Below are positions 14,601-25,619 of a stretch of DNA of 64,000 nucleotides, piece by piece; the stretch's first letter is position 1, and every line of letters starts with the position of its first letter. The notes below the pieces were generated by a model. That model searched no databases. It was given only the letters and a program-made list of their open reading frames with translations, and was not told where the DNA came from. This DNA is from Manduca sexta (lineage: Eukaryota > Arthropoda > Insecta > Lepidoptera > Sphingidae): the NCBI RefSeq assembly GCF_014839805.1, contig NC_051135.1, positions 12,837,291 to 12,901,290 on the forward strand. Direction: 5' to 3'. The position numbers and the translations under genes were made by a program.

Positions 14601-17600
14601 CAGTAAAAAACACCGATAATATGTATATTAATTTTATTTAATAACTGCTGCCTCTATGTTAGTTGTCTACTCTATGTGGTTTGAAAGAGTTAGTTAGTTT
14701 GAAATATCATTTTTAAAGGAAACATGCTATGGGCATACGCCATGCATGCGTTTGCATACAAATCTATTAATTTCCATGCACTTTCCATAGAATGTTTTAT
14801 GTTTGTTTGAATTCTTAGAATTCAGTTAGCTATTAGGTTTAGTTAGAAAAATGATAAGCGCACTTGGAATTATGAATGTAGTTGTTAATTTGTAGTTATA
14901 ATTATAGAGTAATGAAATGGAAAAGTCCATTTATTTTCGAAATAAACCAGCAGGTCTAATGGGAGTCGTGTATATCATAAGTATATTTTTGTCTGTTTTC
15001 GTTCAGGTAATGATGTGTTTGGGTTTGGACACTATTGAAGTTTACGAAACCAATTCTTTTTACTTACTTGGCAAAGTGACCACTACACCTAATGGTAAGT
15101 GGAGTGGGGTCCAATAGAATGTCGACTGACGAGAGATGATTACCCCTCGACAGTCGTCACAATTATGCCGGCCTGTTGGAACCGGATATACACAGGCTGA
15201 TCCCGGAACGCGACACTTACGTAGGCCACTATGACGGGGTTTAACAACCTTGTGTACGGTGAGGATATAAAATATATCCTACCACCAGCATCGGTAGTAT
15301 TGGATATCTCTGGAAAGGATCTTATATGGATGGCATCACCATTTTATGAAGAAACCTGGCTATTACCATCAGCGGTCTAATACGTTCTATATTTATTTAC
15401 ATAAAAAAATACCAACTTATTTCTTAACATGTTTCATATAAGTAATATTAAGATTAGCAAATGAAAGTGATGTTTAATTTATATACAAAAATAAACGAGA
15501 CAATATTAACATTTTAATTGTGTATAAGTTAAGTTTAACTTAAGTGACTCTGATATTTATTTCTCAAATAAACGGGTCATTTAAACAGACGCTAATACAA
15601 ATAGTCTTGAGAAGTACTTACTGTTTCCAACTCTTAAATAAGGTTTTAATTACTTTTGTCAGAACAATGAATATTGTTTGTATTTGCATGATTTTTAAAA
15701 TCTTAATGGTTTTCCTTTATTTTTTAACAAGGCATGATAAAGTAATGTAATGAGGGACATTCATTTTTTGGCCGCAATGGATCGCTAATAGATACATTAT
15801 CGATAATTTGACACATTATTTTTTAATCTGTAGCCGCACTTATTTTCAATATTATGACATGAATATTTGAAAAAACTCGTATTCAAAAAAGAATTATTTA
15901 AAAAGCTATAATACTGGCTGAATGAATGAGAATAAAACTGATTTTAAAAACAGAATTACGAGTATTAGAAAAATGATACTGGCACGAATGAATGAGTAAA
16001 CCTAACCGATTTTAAAAAAGGAATTGTTTGATATTATTTTCGTGACCGGTGAAATGCATTGTATTAATGTTGTGACTCGAGTCACGTGTTGCGGTCCTAA
16101 GATCCATCTCTTTATTCAGGAAGCTGTGATGCTATGAATAGTGTCTACGTCATATTTGCATGACACAGGTGTCAGTGGCTTGTGCACACGAATCTAATGT
16201 ACATTTGACCAAGATTTTCAAGTGAAGAACGATGAAAGTTGTAAACGAATATATTTAAAAGTGAAGAAGCTATGAATGAATAAATCATCAAACAACTTAC
16301 CTCTTGCCCTTTATAGAGCTGATGCTGAAACATTTGGTCTTGAGTATTTTTATATTTTTACTGTATTTACTACGGTTTTTGATATAAAAGGATGAAAAAC
16401 TATTTTTCGGATTTTATCGTGGTGTTTATATTATGTTACTCTTCCGACGTTTTGAATACTTCGCAGTCATCATGGTCACGGGTGGACTGAGATGTTGGTC
16501 GTCCGAAAACTCAAAGTTACAATATCTACCTACATTTTACAATTATAAAATATTTTTAGCGGTCCGATCTACGCAGATTAAGCTCATTGTCTTAAATTCG
16601 TCGGGAGGAAATCATAAAATAAAAAAATTGCGATAAAATCCGAAAAATAGTTTCGAAATTCAAATCACAATAAAAATAAGAAATCTAGCATGAAGCCAGA
16701 ACTAAATATTAATACTGTTAATTATAAAAGTAACGTAAGTTCCTATATTCACCTATAAATAATAACGCTTAACACTTTTGACGGGTTATACAACATTTCC
16801 AATTCTACCAACACTAGAAGCTAACTGCAACTAACAAAGAAAACTAATCAATAAACATCTAAGACGTAGACGTCCCAGAAATCCATCCACACTTCACAGT
16901 TTATTCACAATTTCATTTTAAAACAAAGGAAAACACATTATAGGTCCACTGGGAAATCGCTATGCACCGGCACAGATTTATGTTCCGTTTGTTACGAACT
17001 TGCCTATAATCTGTTTGTTTTTATTGCGAAATGAAATAACTGATTCTGAATTGATTGTTTATTGAGGTTATTTATTTATTAATACAGTTTACATATACAG
17101 AGTATGTAATAATGATAATATTGATCCTGTATTATTTACTGTCCCACTGTTGGGCACGGGCCTCCTCGATTACTGAGAGGGATTAGGCCTTAGTTCACCA
17201 CGCTGGTCTGGTGCGGATTGGCAGTCTTTACATACCCTCAAAATTCTTTTTAGAGTATTTCTGAGTCATGCCGGTCTCCTCACGATGTTTCACCATTAAA
17301 TGATAATCCTCAAAGAATACTCATATAATTTTAGAAAAGTCAGAAGTGCGTATTATAAAAAAAAATACAGTCGAATAGTGTACCTCATCCCTTTTTTGAT
17401 GTCGTTTTTAAATTATTAGCTTTCTGTACTCCTTTATATAAACTTTAACTGAGTCAAATCTCATACTCACTGTCCGTGTAATTTGCGTAAAAACGTGTAC
17501 AAAGATTTTGCTACACATAGATTGCATTATACTGTATTTTATGTAGATTGCATAGAACATAGATAACGACACAAACTAATTAAGCATTATTCGCTATTCG

Positions 17601-20600
17601 GTGAATTCTATAAGTCATTGACAAGGCTATTAGATTTGAAATACGTAATTAATGCTTTTCAGTTGGTAAAATTGAGTCAGATCGTAACACCGTCTTTACT
17701 ATAGCTGTTCAACAGTTAATTAGTGTTAAAAGTTTTTCGTAAGGAACCACAATAAATTCAGGTTGACATCAGTTCAAACTGTGATCTAGATATACAATAA
17801 TAGAATGGTGCTTTAATAAAATTAGGAAACATTTGTTAAAACATCCAAGGTAACACATTGAACTGATAACAGACTGAACGAGTAAATAGTTTCATTACGA
17901 TCACAATCTTTGTATGTTCGTAAAAATGGACCAATTAGAATCGAGTTTTTTTGACTTGCTTACAGGAGACATATATTGATTGGTTTATTTTCAGGATCAT
18001 TTCGAAAATGAGGAATTGAAAATGAATTATTTATTTGGAAACGGTATATATTATAATAAACTCAAATATTAAAGACACAAAATTAATAAAATGTAATAAA
18101 GTAACAAACATTCAACGCATTCTCGACTATACACACACCTGAAGACTTAACCTCTTTACACCTATTTGAAACTATAAAGCTATCTTGGGTCAAACTGCTT
18201 GAGGTTATTAAATAGAGGTCCATAAGCGCACCGGCTGTATGATCCTATTAAGTGGACACTCCCGGCTAATGCATCTGATGGGATGTTTATGGAAGTCGCG
18301 TGTATCGCCCACTTACATTAACTGGATATATGTTCGATGGGCCGGAGGTGGAGATGGAATTGTGGGTCATGGCCTCACTTAATTTCAATAAATGTACTTA
18401 TCATTGGAAATATTTGGCCTGATTTGTGACACATTGCGATTTCTTTATGCTCTTTTGCTGGCCAGTGTGGACTTAAGTTAAATGTATTACGTACATTCGT
18501 TTAGGTGCCGGGCTATTAAAAAAAAAATGGCATGCTGTGTAGTTTTACACCTGCAATATACTTACGTATTATTCGTGCATCAATGAAATGGCTACTTTAA
18601 TATATTTATTTTAAAATTAAAACATAAATTTAACCCTATATTTCCATCTTCCGATAAATTATAACAATCAAATTAATTTTACATATTTTTGCCACCTTCG
18701 CCTATCCAAACTCCGCCCCTACACCCTATCTCAAGACATACGTGCACACGTTTTGTCTATCAATGTTAAATGATGGAAAGATCACGTATGCTCTTCACGG
18801 ACCATTAGTTTTGTACCTAGTTTTAAATGGGATACTTATAAAAATGAGTTCAAATTTTGTTCTGTTCTTCAATACGAATACTGTGGTCTTTGTAATTTGT
18901 TCCGGTTTGATAGATAAGGAGTTGGTAGAATTAGTTGTATGGTACTAATTTCAGTAAACAAGTATATAAAGATGTGAAAGCGCAGTGCTTTGTTTATACT
19001 TCTAAATTGCATTTCGGATGGATCACGGGCAAATGTAACTGTAGATAGCCGACTAGCTTTTATTTCGGTTAAAGAAAAATGTGATAAGTAGAGTATATAA
19101 ATATGAGTTAGTAAGAAAGATATTGATTGAAGATAACCAAATATAATATGTACAATAAATGAAGTATGGAAGAGGCTATTATAATATCTTGGCATGGAGA
19201 AATGGACAAATTATGTTATATTCTGCTAATTGTAATGCTCAGGTTTATAGTGAGCATGTAACCGGTTTTATCACAGACTTTCACGTTTAGCGCATTTTTT
19301 CAAATTATACTTTATCAGCAATAAAATGTAATTTTATGCACATTTTCAAATTGGACAATAAAGGGTCATGTAACAATCTTAAGGTATTAATATAAATGTT
19401 TCCTTTGTAGAGGACACATTAAGGTCCCAGAAATATTGTATTTATAGACGATCCTTCAAACCCAAAAATTGCCTCTCCACCTACAATCTAATTTAACATG
19501 AAAATTACAAGTTCTTTACATAATTCCTAAATTAAAATTATCTCAAATCCTTTGACGAATTTATTGTTTCGAAAATTATCTCTTTCTCGTTAATGAGATA
19601 ATCAGCTAGCTTTGTAGGTTAAGTTTATTAACAAATCTGTATGATTACAGGATCGTGCCTCAGTTACGGACATTCCTGTTGGGGAGGTAAGTCTTAATTA
19701 CTTTTTAATTCCATTACATAAGCCTATATTAGTACAAAATATCGAATTTCGTTTTAAGCCTGGTATACACGAGATAATTCTCGAATGACAGAGGCGAGAT
19801 GTTGTCAAACAAACTAACAAATTATTTGCCTATTTTGTTTTCTAGTAAGTACTTAAGTGGAAGTCTGGTTATTAGTGAGAGTTAGTAAACAATTCCGTTA
19901 TATTCTTGACCCTGGCTCGCGAGAAGTTTGTCTCATGTATATTAAGCTTAGCGTATAGAGTTGCACGATTCGTGCCAACTTCTAATTTAATCAGAGGGTT
20001 CGGTTGATATGGGTGTCCTGCTGCCTACAAAATAATTGTATACGTCGCTAAGAATTTACAAGAAGTATTAGCGGTTGATCATAAAAATAGTAAATTGACT
20101 TACAGAATCCCAGATATACATAAGTATTTTTGTTTTTTTTCCTTATTATATAATCATTATCAAACGTCGTCATTAGTTTTAGAAAACTAATAAATAACAT
20201 ACAGCCGTACATTTATGTGGCTTTACCCATTATGGCAGATACATACTCAATTCCCACTCTGTTTGATCGTGGCAAACCATTCGATTATTTCCATTAATCT
20301 CTTTATATTCTATTACAAGTTCATGATACTCTTAAACAAAACCCTTCATTTTGTACTCAACTATACTGCGTATGGAGTTTGATTGAATGTCCTAAGCACA
20401 TCCTATATCCTTGGAATTCTAGCAGTGTAAATCGTGACATAAAATGTATATCCCCTATATATCACGATAGGCATAGATAAGACTTTATTATTCTCATGAA
20501 GATTAGCCGCTTCATTACAACTCGGAAATTTATTGACATCAAACTATACCATTCAAAGGAAAACGATGCAATTTGTTCACTACTAAACCTATGCCAAGAT

Positions 20601-23600
20601 GATATTACTTACAAGCTTGATAAAATACCTCCATAGAGCAATTCCCATTCGCGTGTTTAACATCAAATCTGTTTGGCAAAGTTCAACGATTTTTCGAATG
20701 AGAGTTTAAAAGATGAAAAATTTTCTCGTTGTTCAGAGATATTTACATAGAAATCTCGTAACCGTCTTGCAACATTTTTGCATAACTATCCTCAATTACT
20801 CTCTCTCTACATCAATAACTATCTAGTAAAGATGAACCTGTTAGTTCCCACAGCAGTAAAATCCCTCCGTATCGCGTCACCATTGCCATTATCGTTTATA
20901 TTAGTTCCATTTTAATCCCGCGGCTTATGGTTTATTGTGCAATAAACTATTCTTCCACGTGCTCCTCTGCGCAATATTTTATCAATGCGAGATATCATTC
21001 AGATCCGGTGGCGTAGTTGAATACAACTTTGCCACTGTAGTAGGATACTCAATGAAGTATTCTGTACGACTTCTGGCCTTAGATTCGATCCCTGGATCTA
21101 GCACTACTATGCTGAGGGTCACTTCTAGTTTGGATAAAGTGGTAACTGTTAACGTATCCTGTACGACTTCTGGTATCGATCCCCGAATCAGGTATTGCTG
21201 TAATGTCTCAGGGTCTATTCTAGGTTGGATATGGTGCTAGCTTATTATAACTAGTATTTTTTTTAAATTTAACACGGGCTCAACCATGGGTCAACCATGC
21301 TACTCTTACATTTCCTGAAGAAAACCCCAGCAAACATCCAGGAATTTGGAACTATGGCCGGTTAATGTCAATAAGCTCGTCCCTCATTGCAAGGGATCGT
21401 AACTGGTGAATTGTGTGATGCACCCCTGACCGCCCTTGCAAAGAGGAAAAGTCGACACTATCTATATAATATGTAGATATCTTTGAACTAAGAAATACAT
21501 TCTACAAATCCGTCTTCTTTATGTTCAAGTTTCCCAGAGACGCTCGTCTTTTTATTCTTCTTTCCTTTAATTCGTTATTATGTAATATCTACTTCTGGAC
21601 GTAACTACAGTCGATTTAGTTTCTCTCAGTGCTTGTGAGCATCTAATATTCTTGCTCAACTCCTGTTGCTTGCAACGTTTGGCGACAATGCTCGTATGAT
21701 TTTTCATACGTCTGACATGATAAATATAAGTAATATTGTAGATGTTATGCGTAAAATGTAGTATTGATGTAATTCAAATGACGCCACGTCACCTATCTCT
21801 TCTTTAAATTACCGAGCTATTGTTAACATTTATATATATAATACACGTCTTTCAAAGCTCAAAAGTAAGCTCATAAGCATCAGCCCCATAAAGATTAAAA
21901 GCTCATCCCGTCACCGAAATTAACCTGATGAAACAATTTCATCACCTGTGACATTAATCCGCTAATGTCAGTCAGCCCTAATGGCACTAATTTGTACGTG
22001 ACTGCTGTTAAAAATGGCAGTTTGGCGGAAAACGCGATTAGCGTCGCGAATTTTGAGTTTTTAATGAAATAAAATGTATGTTACATGTCATTAGGCTGAT
22101 TTTGGGATGCTAATCTAGGATTTAATACTCGTGTTGTTTTCTATAGTAATGCCAACAGAACTCAATTGTTAAGATTAGGTAGAATTTCTTTTCGATATTT
22201 GAAATTGCCTTTTAAAGTATAGCTACACGGACATATTCAATTAACATTTGAGTGTTTAGTAAGAATCTTAGGGCCGTATTAATTGGTGCAACTGAGTTTC
22301 GCTCTAAAATGCAATATGAACCGAGACGCTGGCAAATTCAAGTCAGCATCGTAAGGTCGTCGCTATAACATAAACACATATCAAAAACATCCCAAATGGT
22401 ATCTTAAATCACAGCATTTTGACAGCTAGTTTTAGTTTTTGAATAACGCCGACTTAGCTGTTAACAAGATCTCAAATGACAACTTAAGCTTTGTTTATTA
22501 AATAGTTTAATACATTAAATGTCTACTTGAGATCCTATTCAAAGATGACATTGATTTCTAATACGGCCCTTATATTTGTACTAACTTAACATATTAAATT
22601 ATCATTAATTTCAGCAACTTATGAGTTAATATTTTTTATTGTTAACAATTAAAAATATTATTTAATAATTTCACAGCGGTATAAAATTAATATCTGGAAA
22701 AAAAACCGCAGTACTATTGTACTCATTATTGTTGCATTGGGTTCCAGCTCACGGCAAACGTTCAGGCAAGCCCCCAGCAGCCGCTCCCGACTGGTACCTC
22801 ACCAGGATACTCCGTCGCATGGCCGCTAACGCTGAAATGGTAAGCAAATTATATTTAACACTTTAAGCGTGCAAAATAAGTACGACCAATTAACAAGGGT
22901 TTGTGAAGTATAATGGCAGTTGAATGGGAATAGCTTGATTTGAAAATCATAAAAAACATGATGAGCCGCCCATGACATGGTGGACAGACATTTAAGTCAA
23001 TTTGACGATTAAATTAGTGAATAGATATAAGACGTATAGCTGCTGTTGCTAAAAGCTGAAAAAGATAAAAAAAATGTATCTAAAATTTATAACAATAAAA
23101 TTTTAAAATGTTTCTGTTCAGGATAGACTGTATCCTGTATTGAATACATAAGTATTGTAAAACTGTAAGTAAATAATTACTTCTCTGAATTTTTCGTATC
23201 ATAAAACCAACCAAACAATATTTATTCAAAAAGCTTCAACTTTATTTTACATATATCATATAATAGCACCATCTATATTTTGTGCTCTCAAACTTCCAGA
23301 ACCGCGTCCAGCCCGAAGAGTCAAAATACGACGATCTCAACGCCATCTTCCAGGTGGACGTAGCAGACGACACTCCCGCCACAGACAGATTGCTGTGAGT
23401 TTTATTCATCTTACTCAACAGATGTCACTACTGTCTGAAATACACATAAAGAATTGTCTCAGTAATGCCCTCACAAATTGCACTACAATGTAGAAAAAGC
23501 GATCCCGCGCGGCCAATAACAAACTCTTTGCTGTCAAATATGCATTTAGCGAAGATTTCGTCTACTATTCCTAGCCTAAAACATATAATGTAAATCTTAT

Positions 23601-24383
23601 CTAATTTCTAATAAATAGGTATCATTCTTACTTTTCTTATATTATCTATAATTAACAAAGTTATTAAAACCTCATGACACCTTCCAGTAACATTTTAATT
23701 ATGGTATATATGGTATGGTATTTTCCAGTGCTGTTAGCGGTGAACGTCCAATGGAGCTGCCTTTCAGCAAGAGCCTCGATGCGAAACCAATGATCGATGA
23801 TGAAGTACTCTCCAAAATGAAGATTTGGCAGATGATGGTATGATACATTTTAGCATTTTGATAATTAAAAATACTTATTTTAACTTAAAAAAAACTTTGA
23901 TTAATAGTAATATAGGCGGTTAGTCATTTTAAAAGTAGTCTTTTAAATATTGTTACATTTTAAGTGAAAATCTATACAACTTGAAATTAAATTACTTACA
24001 ATCTTATTTGATTATTATTTCGCTGGTTCACTATTACAAGGTTCTATGTTATATTTGATGTAAAAATTGGATTTTATATATCACATAATTATAAGTATTT
24101 TTCCGTGCAAATTTCCCATAATCCTAAGAGATAAATAAAGAGGTACCCATGAATTATTAGCTCTTCTAATTTGTACCAATATAATTTTTTTAATCTCTTT
24201 TTTGCAACATAAGTAAAAATTAACTTAGAACCTTGTAATAGTGAGTCCCTATAAACTATATCTTGTTTTCTAATTTATTTGGCGATAAATAAATCACTTA
24301 TACGTCTTAAAATATTATAATTATAATCGATAAATAACCTACAATTATCTATTTTACAGAGAGAAGCTCCCGAAGACAAGTGA
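8568..24383 (+). CDS. CCHa1: CCHamide-1 neuropeptide precursor, six coding exons
   Basis: The coding sequence joins 8568-8661, 19651-19686, 22748-22839, 23300-23394, 23729-23837 and 24360-24383: 450 nt, 149 residues plus stop, all introns GT-AG and in frame. Residues 1-31 are a signal peptide (basic/polar start MNKACK, hydrophobic core LFALLLVICLA, likely cleavage before Gly32). Residues 32-45 are GSCLSYGHSCWGAH, followed by Gly46 (amide donor) and Lys47-Arg48 (convertase site). Two cysteines six residues apart form the disulfide ring that defines CCHamides, and the W-G-A-H end marks type 1. Residues 49-149 are an acidic spacer containing DWYLTRILRRM and ending in PEDK; its role is unknown. 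In insects the mature peptide is secreted from midgut endocrine cells and neurons and acts on a CCHamide-1 GPCR (family knowledge). Introns are 10,989, 3,061, 460, 334 and 522 nt. The start lies in a good context (gtcaaaATG). The gene faces its paralogue CCHa2, tail to tail. Confidence 0.95.
9826..10165 (+). repeat. Family C repeat, diverged
   Basis: It contains agcttcacaaccctcatggt and gagatgttggtcgtccgaaa as in 16396-16652, then a tail with cgcatgaacataagaaatca. Ends are not clear. Confidence 0.55.
11190..11400. mobile_element. MITE with long terminal inverted repeats
   Basis: Left arm TAGACGTTTTTTATCTAAGG and right arm complement (TAGACTTTTTTATCTAAGG) extend inward about 45 bp (gctgtgataacaagt / acttgttatcacagc). 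TA lies at both edges. The centre contains a second imperfect pair around gccgttgtgattggct / agccaattacaacggct. Noncoding, in CCHa1 intron 1. Confidence 0.75.
11600..11960 (+). repeat. Two family C fragments in tandem
   Basis: Two successive copies of the 'ttcgaagact...cctttacggtca' part (about 11741 and 11853), each followed by a tail with cattcgcgtaaacataagaa or its relative. In CCHa1 intron 1. Confidence 0.55.
12095..12355 (+). repeat. Interspersed repeat, possible Helitron/non-LTR relic
   Basis: It starts ataaataaaagtgaatcacc and includes gactggaccaaattggataa and tttgtcacggtcgctagta. Many lepidopteran repeats end in a similar 'gctagta'. Class uncertain. Confidence 0.4.
12860..13125 (+). 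repeat. Interspersed repeat tail in CCHa1 intron 1
   Basis: It includes ctttgctcacggttttgtcg, cataccaaattttgtcgtaa, ccgttcgattgtttttgagt and tttgttttataatatgtaag. The same order is seen at 13248-13470. The open frame across it is a by-product. Confidence 0.5.
13248..13470 (+). repeat. Interspersed repeat tail, second copy
   Basis: It includes tttgctcgcggtttcgccgc, tttccataccaaatttcata, aaaatccgttcagtagattt, and ends ttttataatatgtatagat. Probably the 3' end of a non-LTR element. Confidence 0.55.
13530..14470. other. CpG-richer, repeat-poor tract in CCHa1 intron 1
   Basis: Unlike the AT-rich surroundings, this tract has many CG dinucleotides, the CRE at 13555, an inverted pair (gcggcagccg near 13851 and cggctgccgt near 13960) and a CG-rich core near 14215-14440. 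It lacks the repeat families seen elsewhere in the window and has no convincing open frame. An enhancer or alternative promoter is possible. Confidence 0.35.
13555..13562 (+). promoter_or_regulatory. Consensus CRE palindrome TGACGTCA in CCHa1 intron 1
   Basis: A perfect 8-bp cAMP-response-element palindrome (TGACGTCA) lies at the start of a locally CpG-richer tract in CCHa1 intron 1. CREB/ATF binding is a known property of the motif; use here is inferred only. Confidence 0.3.
15084..15305 (+). repeat. Interspersed repeat family A, copy in CCHa1 intron 1
   Basis: Consensus order: taatggtaagtggagtgggg, gaatgtcgactgacgagaga, ttatgccggcctgttggaac, atacacaggctgatcccgga, cttacgtaggccactatgac, cttgtgtacggtgaggata, tatatcctaccaccagca. 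The same series recurs at 25075, 36085, 39690, 57645 and 61893, and partly in reverse at 3555. No terminal inverted repeats or coding capacity are evident; class unknown. Confidence 0.7.
16396..16652. mobile_element. MITE family C, complete copy
   Basis: Inverted ends AACTATTTTTCGGATTTTAT and ATAAAATCCGAAAAATAGTT. The inner motif, ttcgcagtcatcatggtcac followed by gatgttggtcgtccgaaaa, recurs at 9900-10010, 11740-11790, 11855-11905, 25655-25720, 41805-41860 (reverse) and 60280-60330 (reverse). Open frames here arise from the repeat. Confidence 0.75.
17110..17350 (-). mobile_element. tRNA-derived SINE, reverse, head-truncated
   Basis: It begins with the tail complement (atcctgtattatttactgtc), then cccactgttgggcacggg, caccacgctggtct and agaatactcatataatttta. 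The tRNA-like head is missing. It lies in CCHa1 intron 1. Confidence 0.7.
17895..18050. mobile_element. Degraded relative of the 55462-55602 MITE
   Basis: Shared parts are acgatcacaatct, aatggaccaattagaatcga, ttttttgacttgcttaca and gattggttta. The terminal repeats are mostly lost. In CCHa1 intron 1. Confidence 0.5.
19651..19686 (+). CDS. CCHa1: CCHa1 microexon with most of the hormone
   Basis: This 36-nt exon lies between acceptor ttacag (ends 19650) and donor gtaagt (19687). With the G carried over from the previous exon it reads GSCLSYGHSCWG plus one base, so both cysteines and the whole disulfide ring are here. It is phase 1 at both ends, so skipping it would keep the frame but delete the ring. 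It is too short for ordinary open-frame searches. Confidence 0.95.
19755..19950. mobile_element. Short imperfect inverted-repeat element in CCHa1 intron 2
   Basis: The left end taagcctggtatacacgaga and the right end (reverse complement taagcttaatatacatgaga) pair imperfectly over about 35 bp. It starts some 70 nt after the hormone microexon. Type not determined. Confidence 0.5.
20990..21240 (+). repeat. SINE-like tract with tRNA box B-like motif in CCHa1 intron 2
   Basis: It contains agatccggtggcgtagttga, ttagattcgatccctggatc and an internal duplicate of 'tgtacgacttctgg' (21063 and 21161). An open frame spans it, but the sequence reads like a diverged SINE rather than a gene. Confidence 0.4.
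22271..22569. mobile_element. Harbinger-type MITE in CCHa1 intron 2
   Basis: The inverted ends GGGCCGTATTA and TAATACGGCCC are flanked by TTA on both sides (22268-22270 and 22570-22572). The 299-bp interior is noncoding. It ends about 180 nt before the CCHa1 exon that carries the cleavage site. TTA duplication and end sequence suggest a PIF/Harbinger-type origin. Confidence 0.78.
22748..22839 (+). CDS. CCHa1: CCHa1 exon with hormone C-terminus, amidation and KR site
   Basis: The acceptor gttccag ends at 22747 and the donor gtaagc starts at 22840. The first codon is completed from the preceding exon (G plus CT gives Ala). The exon reads AHGKRSGKPP..., giving the last two hormone residues, the Gly amide donor, the Lys-Arg cleavage site and the start of the spacer (WYLTRILRRM). 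92 nt, ends phase 0. Confidence 0.95.
23300..23394 (+). CDS. CCHa1: CCHa1 spacer exon 4
   Basis: The acceptor cttccag ends at 23299 and the donor gtgagt starts at 23395. The exon encodes an acidic stretch beginning NRVQPEESKYDDLNAIF and ending DRL plus two bases. GC content is clearly higher than in the flanking introns. It continues the open frame without a stop, and no dibasic site is present. Confidence 0.9.
23729..23837 (+). CDS. CCHa1: CCHa1 spacer exon 5
   Basis: The acceptor ttttccag ends at 23728 and the donor gtatga starts at 23838. 109 nt complete a Leu codon and add 36 residues, beginning AVSGERPMELPF and ending KMKIWQMM. The donor is weaker than the others but keeps the reading frame into the last exon. 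Confidence 0.88.
24360..24383 (+). CDS. CCHa1: CCHa1 terminal coding exon
   Basis: After the acceptor attttacag (ends 24359), seven codons REAPEDK precede TGA at 24381-24383. I see no canonical AATAAA in the next 300 nt; AATAAG near 24538 is the nearest weak form. A hairpin transposon starts at 24693, so the 3' UTR probably ends before it. Confidence 0.85.
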   Translation, partial: REAPEDK

Positions 24384-24692
24384 ATAGTAAATATGATAAC
24401 CCATGACTGATGTTATTCTATCAAAATTGATTTATAAAACATTTAATTTAACACAATATATTGTAATTAATACTCTGTAAGATGTTTATATAGCCAATAG
24501 CAAGGCTGGGTTGCGATTGGCCATAGTTTGTATATAGAATAAGGTTTAAAATGTGCCATTCCTAAAATATATTATTTAAACAGGGGATTGTGGTTTTATT
24601 TGAAGCGAAGAGAAATGAATTTTCGTTTCGTAAACTTTTACTTTGAAGGTTCGCTTATTTAAGTACGTATTCGTCCTTTCTCATAGAAACAT

Positions 24693-25004
24693 TTAAGGTT
24701 ATTTACCTTAAGGTCCATTTTTCATACATTTTGTTTCACCTTTAATCTGGGTAACTAAACAAGTATTGACAAGTAAAGAATTTAAATTCACGTCTAGTTA
24801 GTGATAAGTTCTCGCAGTTGAAAGAAAAACGTAAAAATAATTAATATGCATGGATATTTCGGCCTTTAAAATTTAATACGACGAAATTTTAAAGGCCGTG
24901 ACTAGACGTGAATTTAAATTCTTTACTTGTCAATACTTGTTTAGTTACCCAGATTAAAGGTGAAACAAAATGTATGAAAAATGGACCTTAAGCTATAACC
25001 TTAA
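24693..25004. mobile_element. Foldback element, TTAA ends, copy 3, just 3' of CCHa1
   Basis: A full copy related to 395-703: left arm TTAAGGTTATTTACC, right arm ending GCTATAACCTTAA, with nearly perfect 100-bp inner arms and a short AT-rich centre. It begins about 310 nt after the CCHa1 stop codon. Transcripts reading through it would fold into a long hairpin. Confidence 0.82.
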
Positions 25005-25074
25005 TGAATTCTTGTTGTGCATTATTATATTATACTGTTATATATTCTTTTTTAAACCTGAACGGCTAAATTAG

Positions 25075-25290
25075 CCACCTGCACCTGATGGTAAGTGGAG
25101 TGGGGTCCAATAGAATGTCGACTGACGAGAGATGATTACCCCTCGACAGTCGACACAATTATACCGGCCTGTTGGAACGGGATATACACAGGCTAATCCC
25201 GGAACGTGACGCACTTACGCTGACCACTATGGCGGTTTTAACACCTTGTGTACGGTGGTCGCTATCCGGGCGGATATATCCTACCACCAG
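25075..25290 (+). repeat. Family A repeat
   Basis: A nearly complete copy starting with gccacctgcacctgatggta and ending tatatcctaccaccag. It lies directly after the foldback element downstream of CCHa1. Confidence 0.7.
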
Positions 25291-25619
25291 AAATATTCAG
25301 TCGTGCTAATAGGAAATATGCTATAAGTTTTTAAATTTTTCCTTACATTTTTACATTTAGTATCTCTTAGGTACATCTTACATAAAACATCGTAAATTTA
25401 CTTAATTACTTATATTTAGAACCGAGCGGATAGTATCTAATGCTTATGTCCATTTAATTATTATTTAGTACAAGAAAAACAATTCACTAAGGGTCTATTA
25501 TAATTTAACTAGCAATAAAAAAGGAAATTTATTCAAAACATTGTCATAAAAATAACATAACTTTTTGTTTTGATATATTTAAGAATATCAAAATGGAATT
25601 AGTACAGTCTTGAAATAAA

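Noticed and set aside
14917..15117. 66-residue protein with a membrane segment
   Set aside because: The C-terminal part (PNGKWSGVQ) is translated family A repeat. The rest is unsupported and lies in a CCHa1 intron.
20935..21240. 101-residue secreted protein (hydrophobic start, several Cys)
   Set aside because: The stretch resembles a diverged SINE with an internal duplication, and lies inside CCHa1 intron 2 without splice support.
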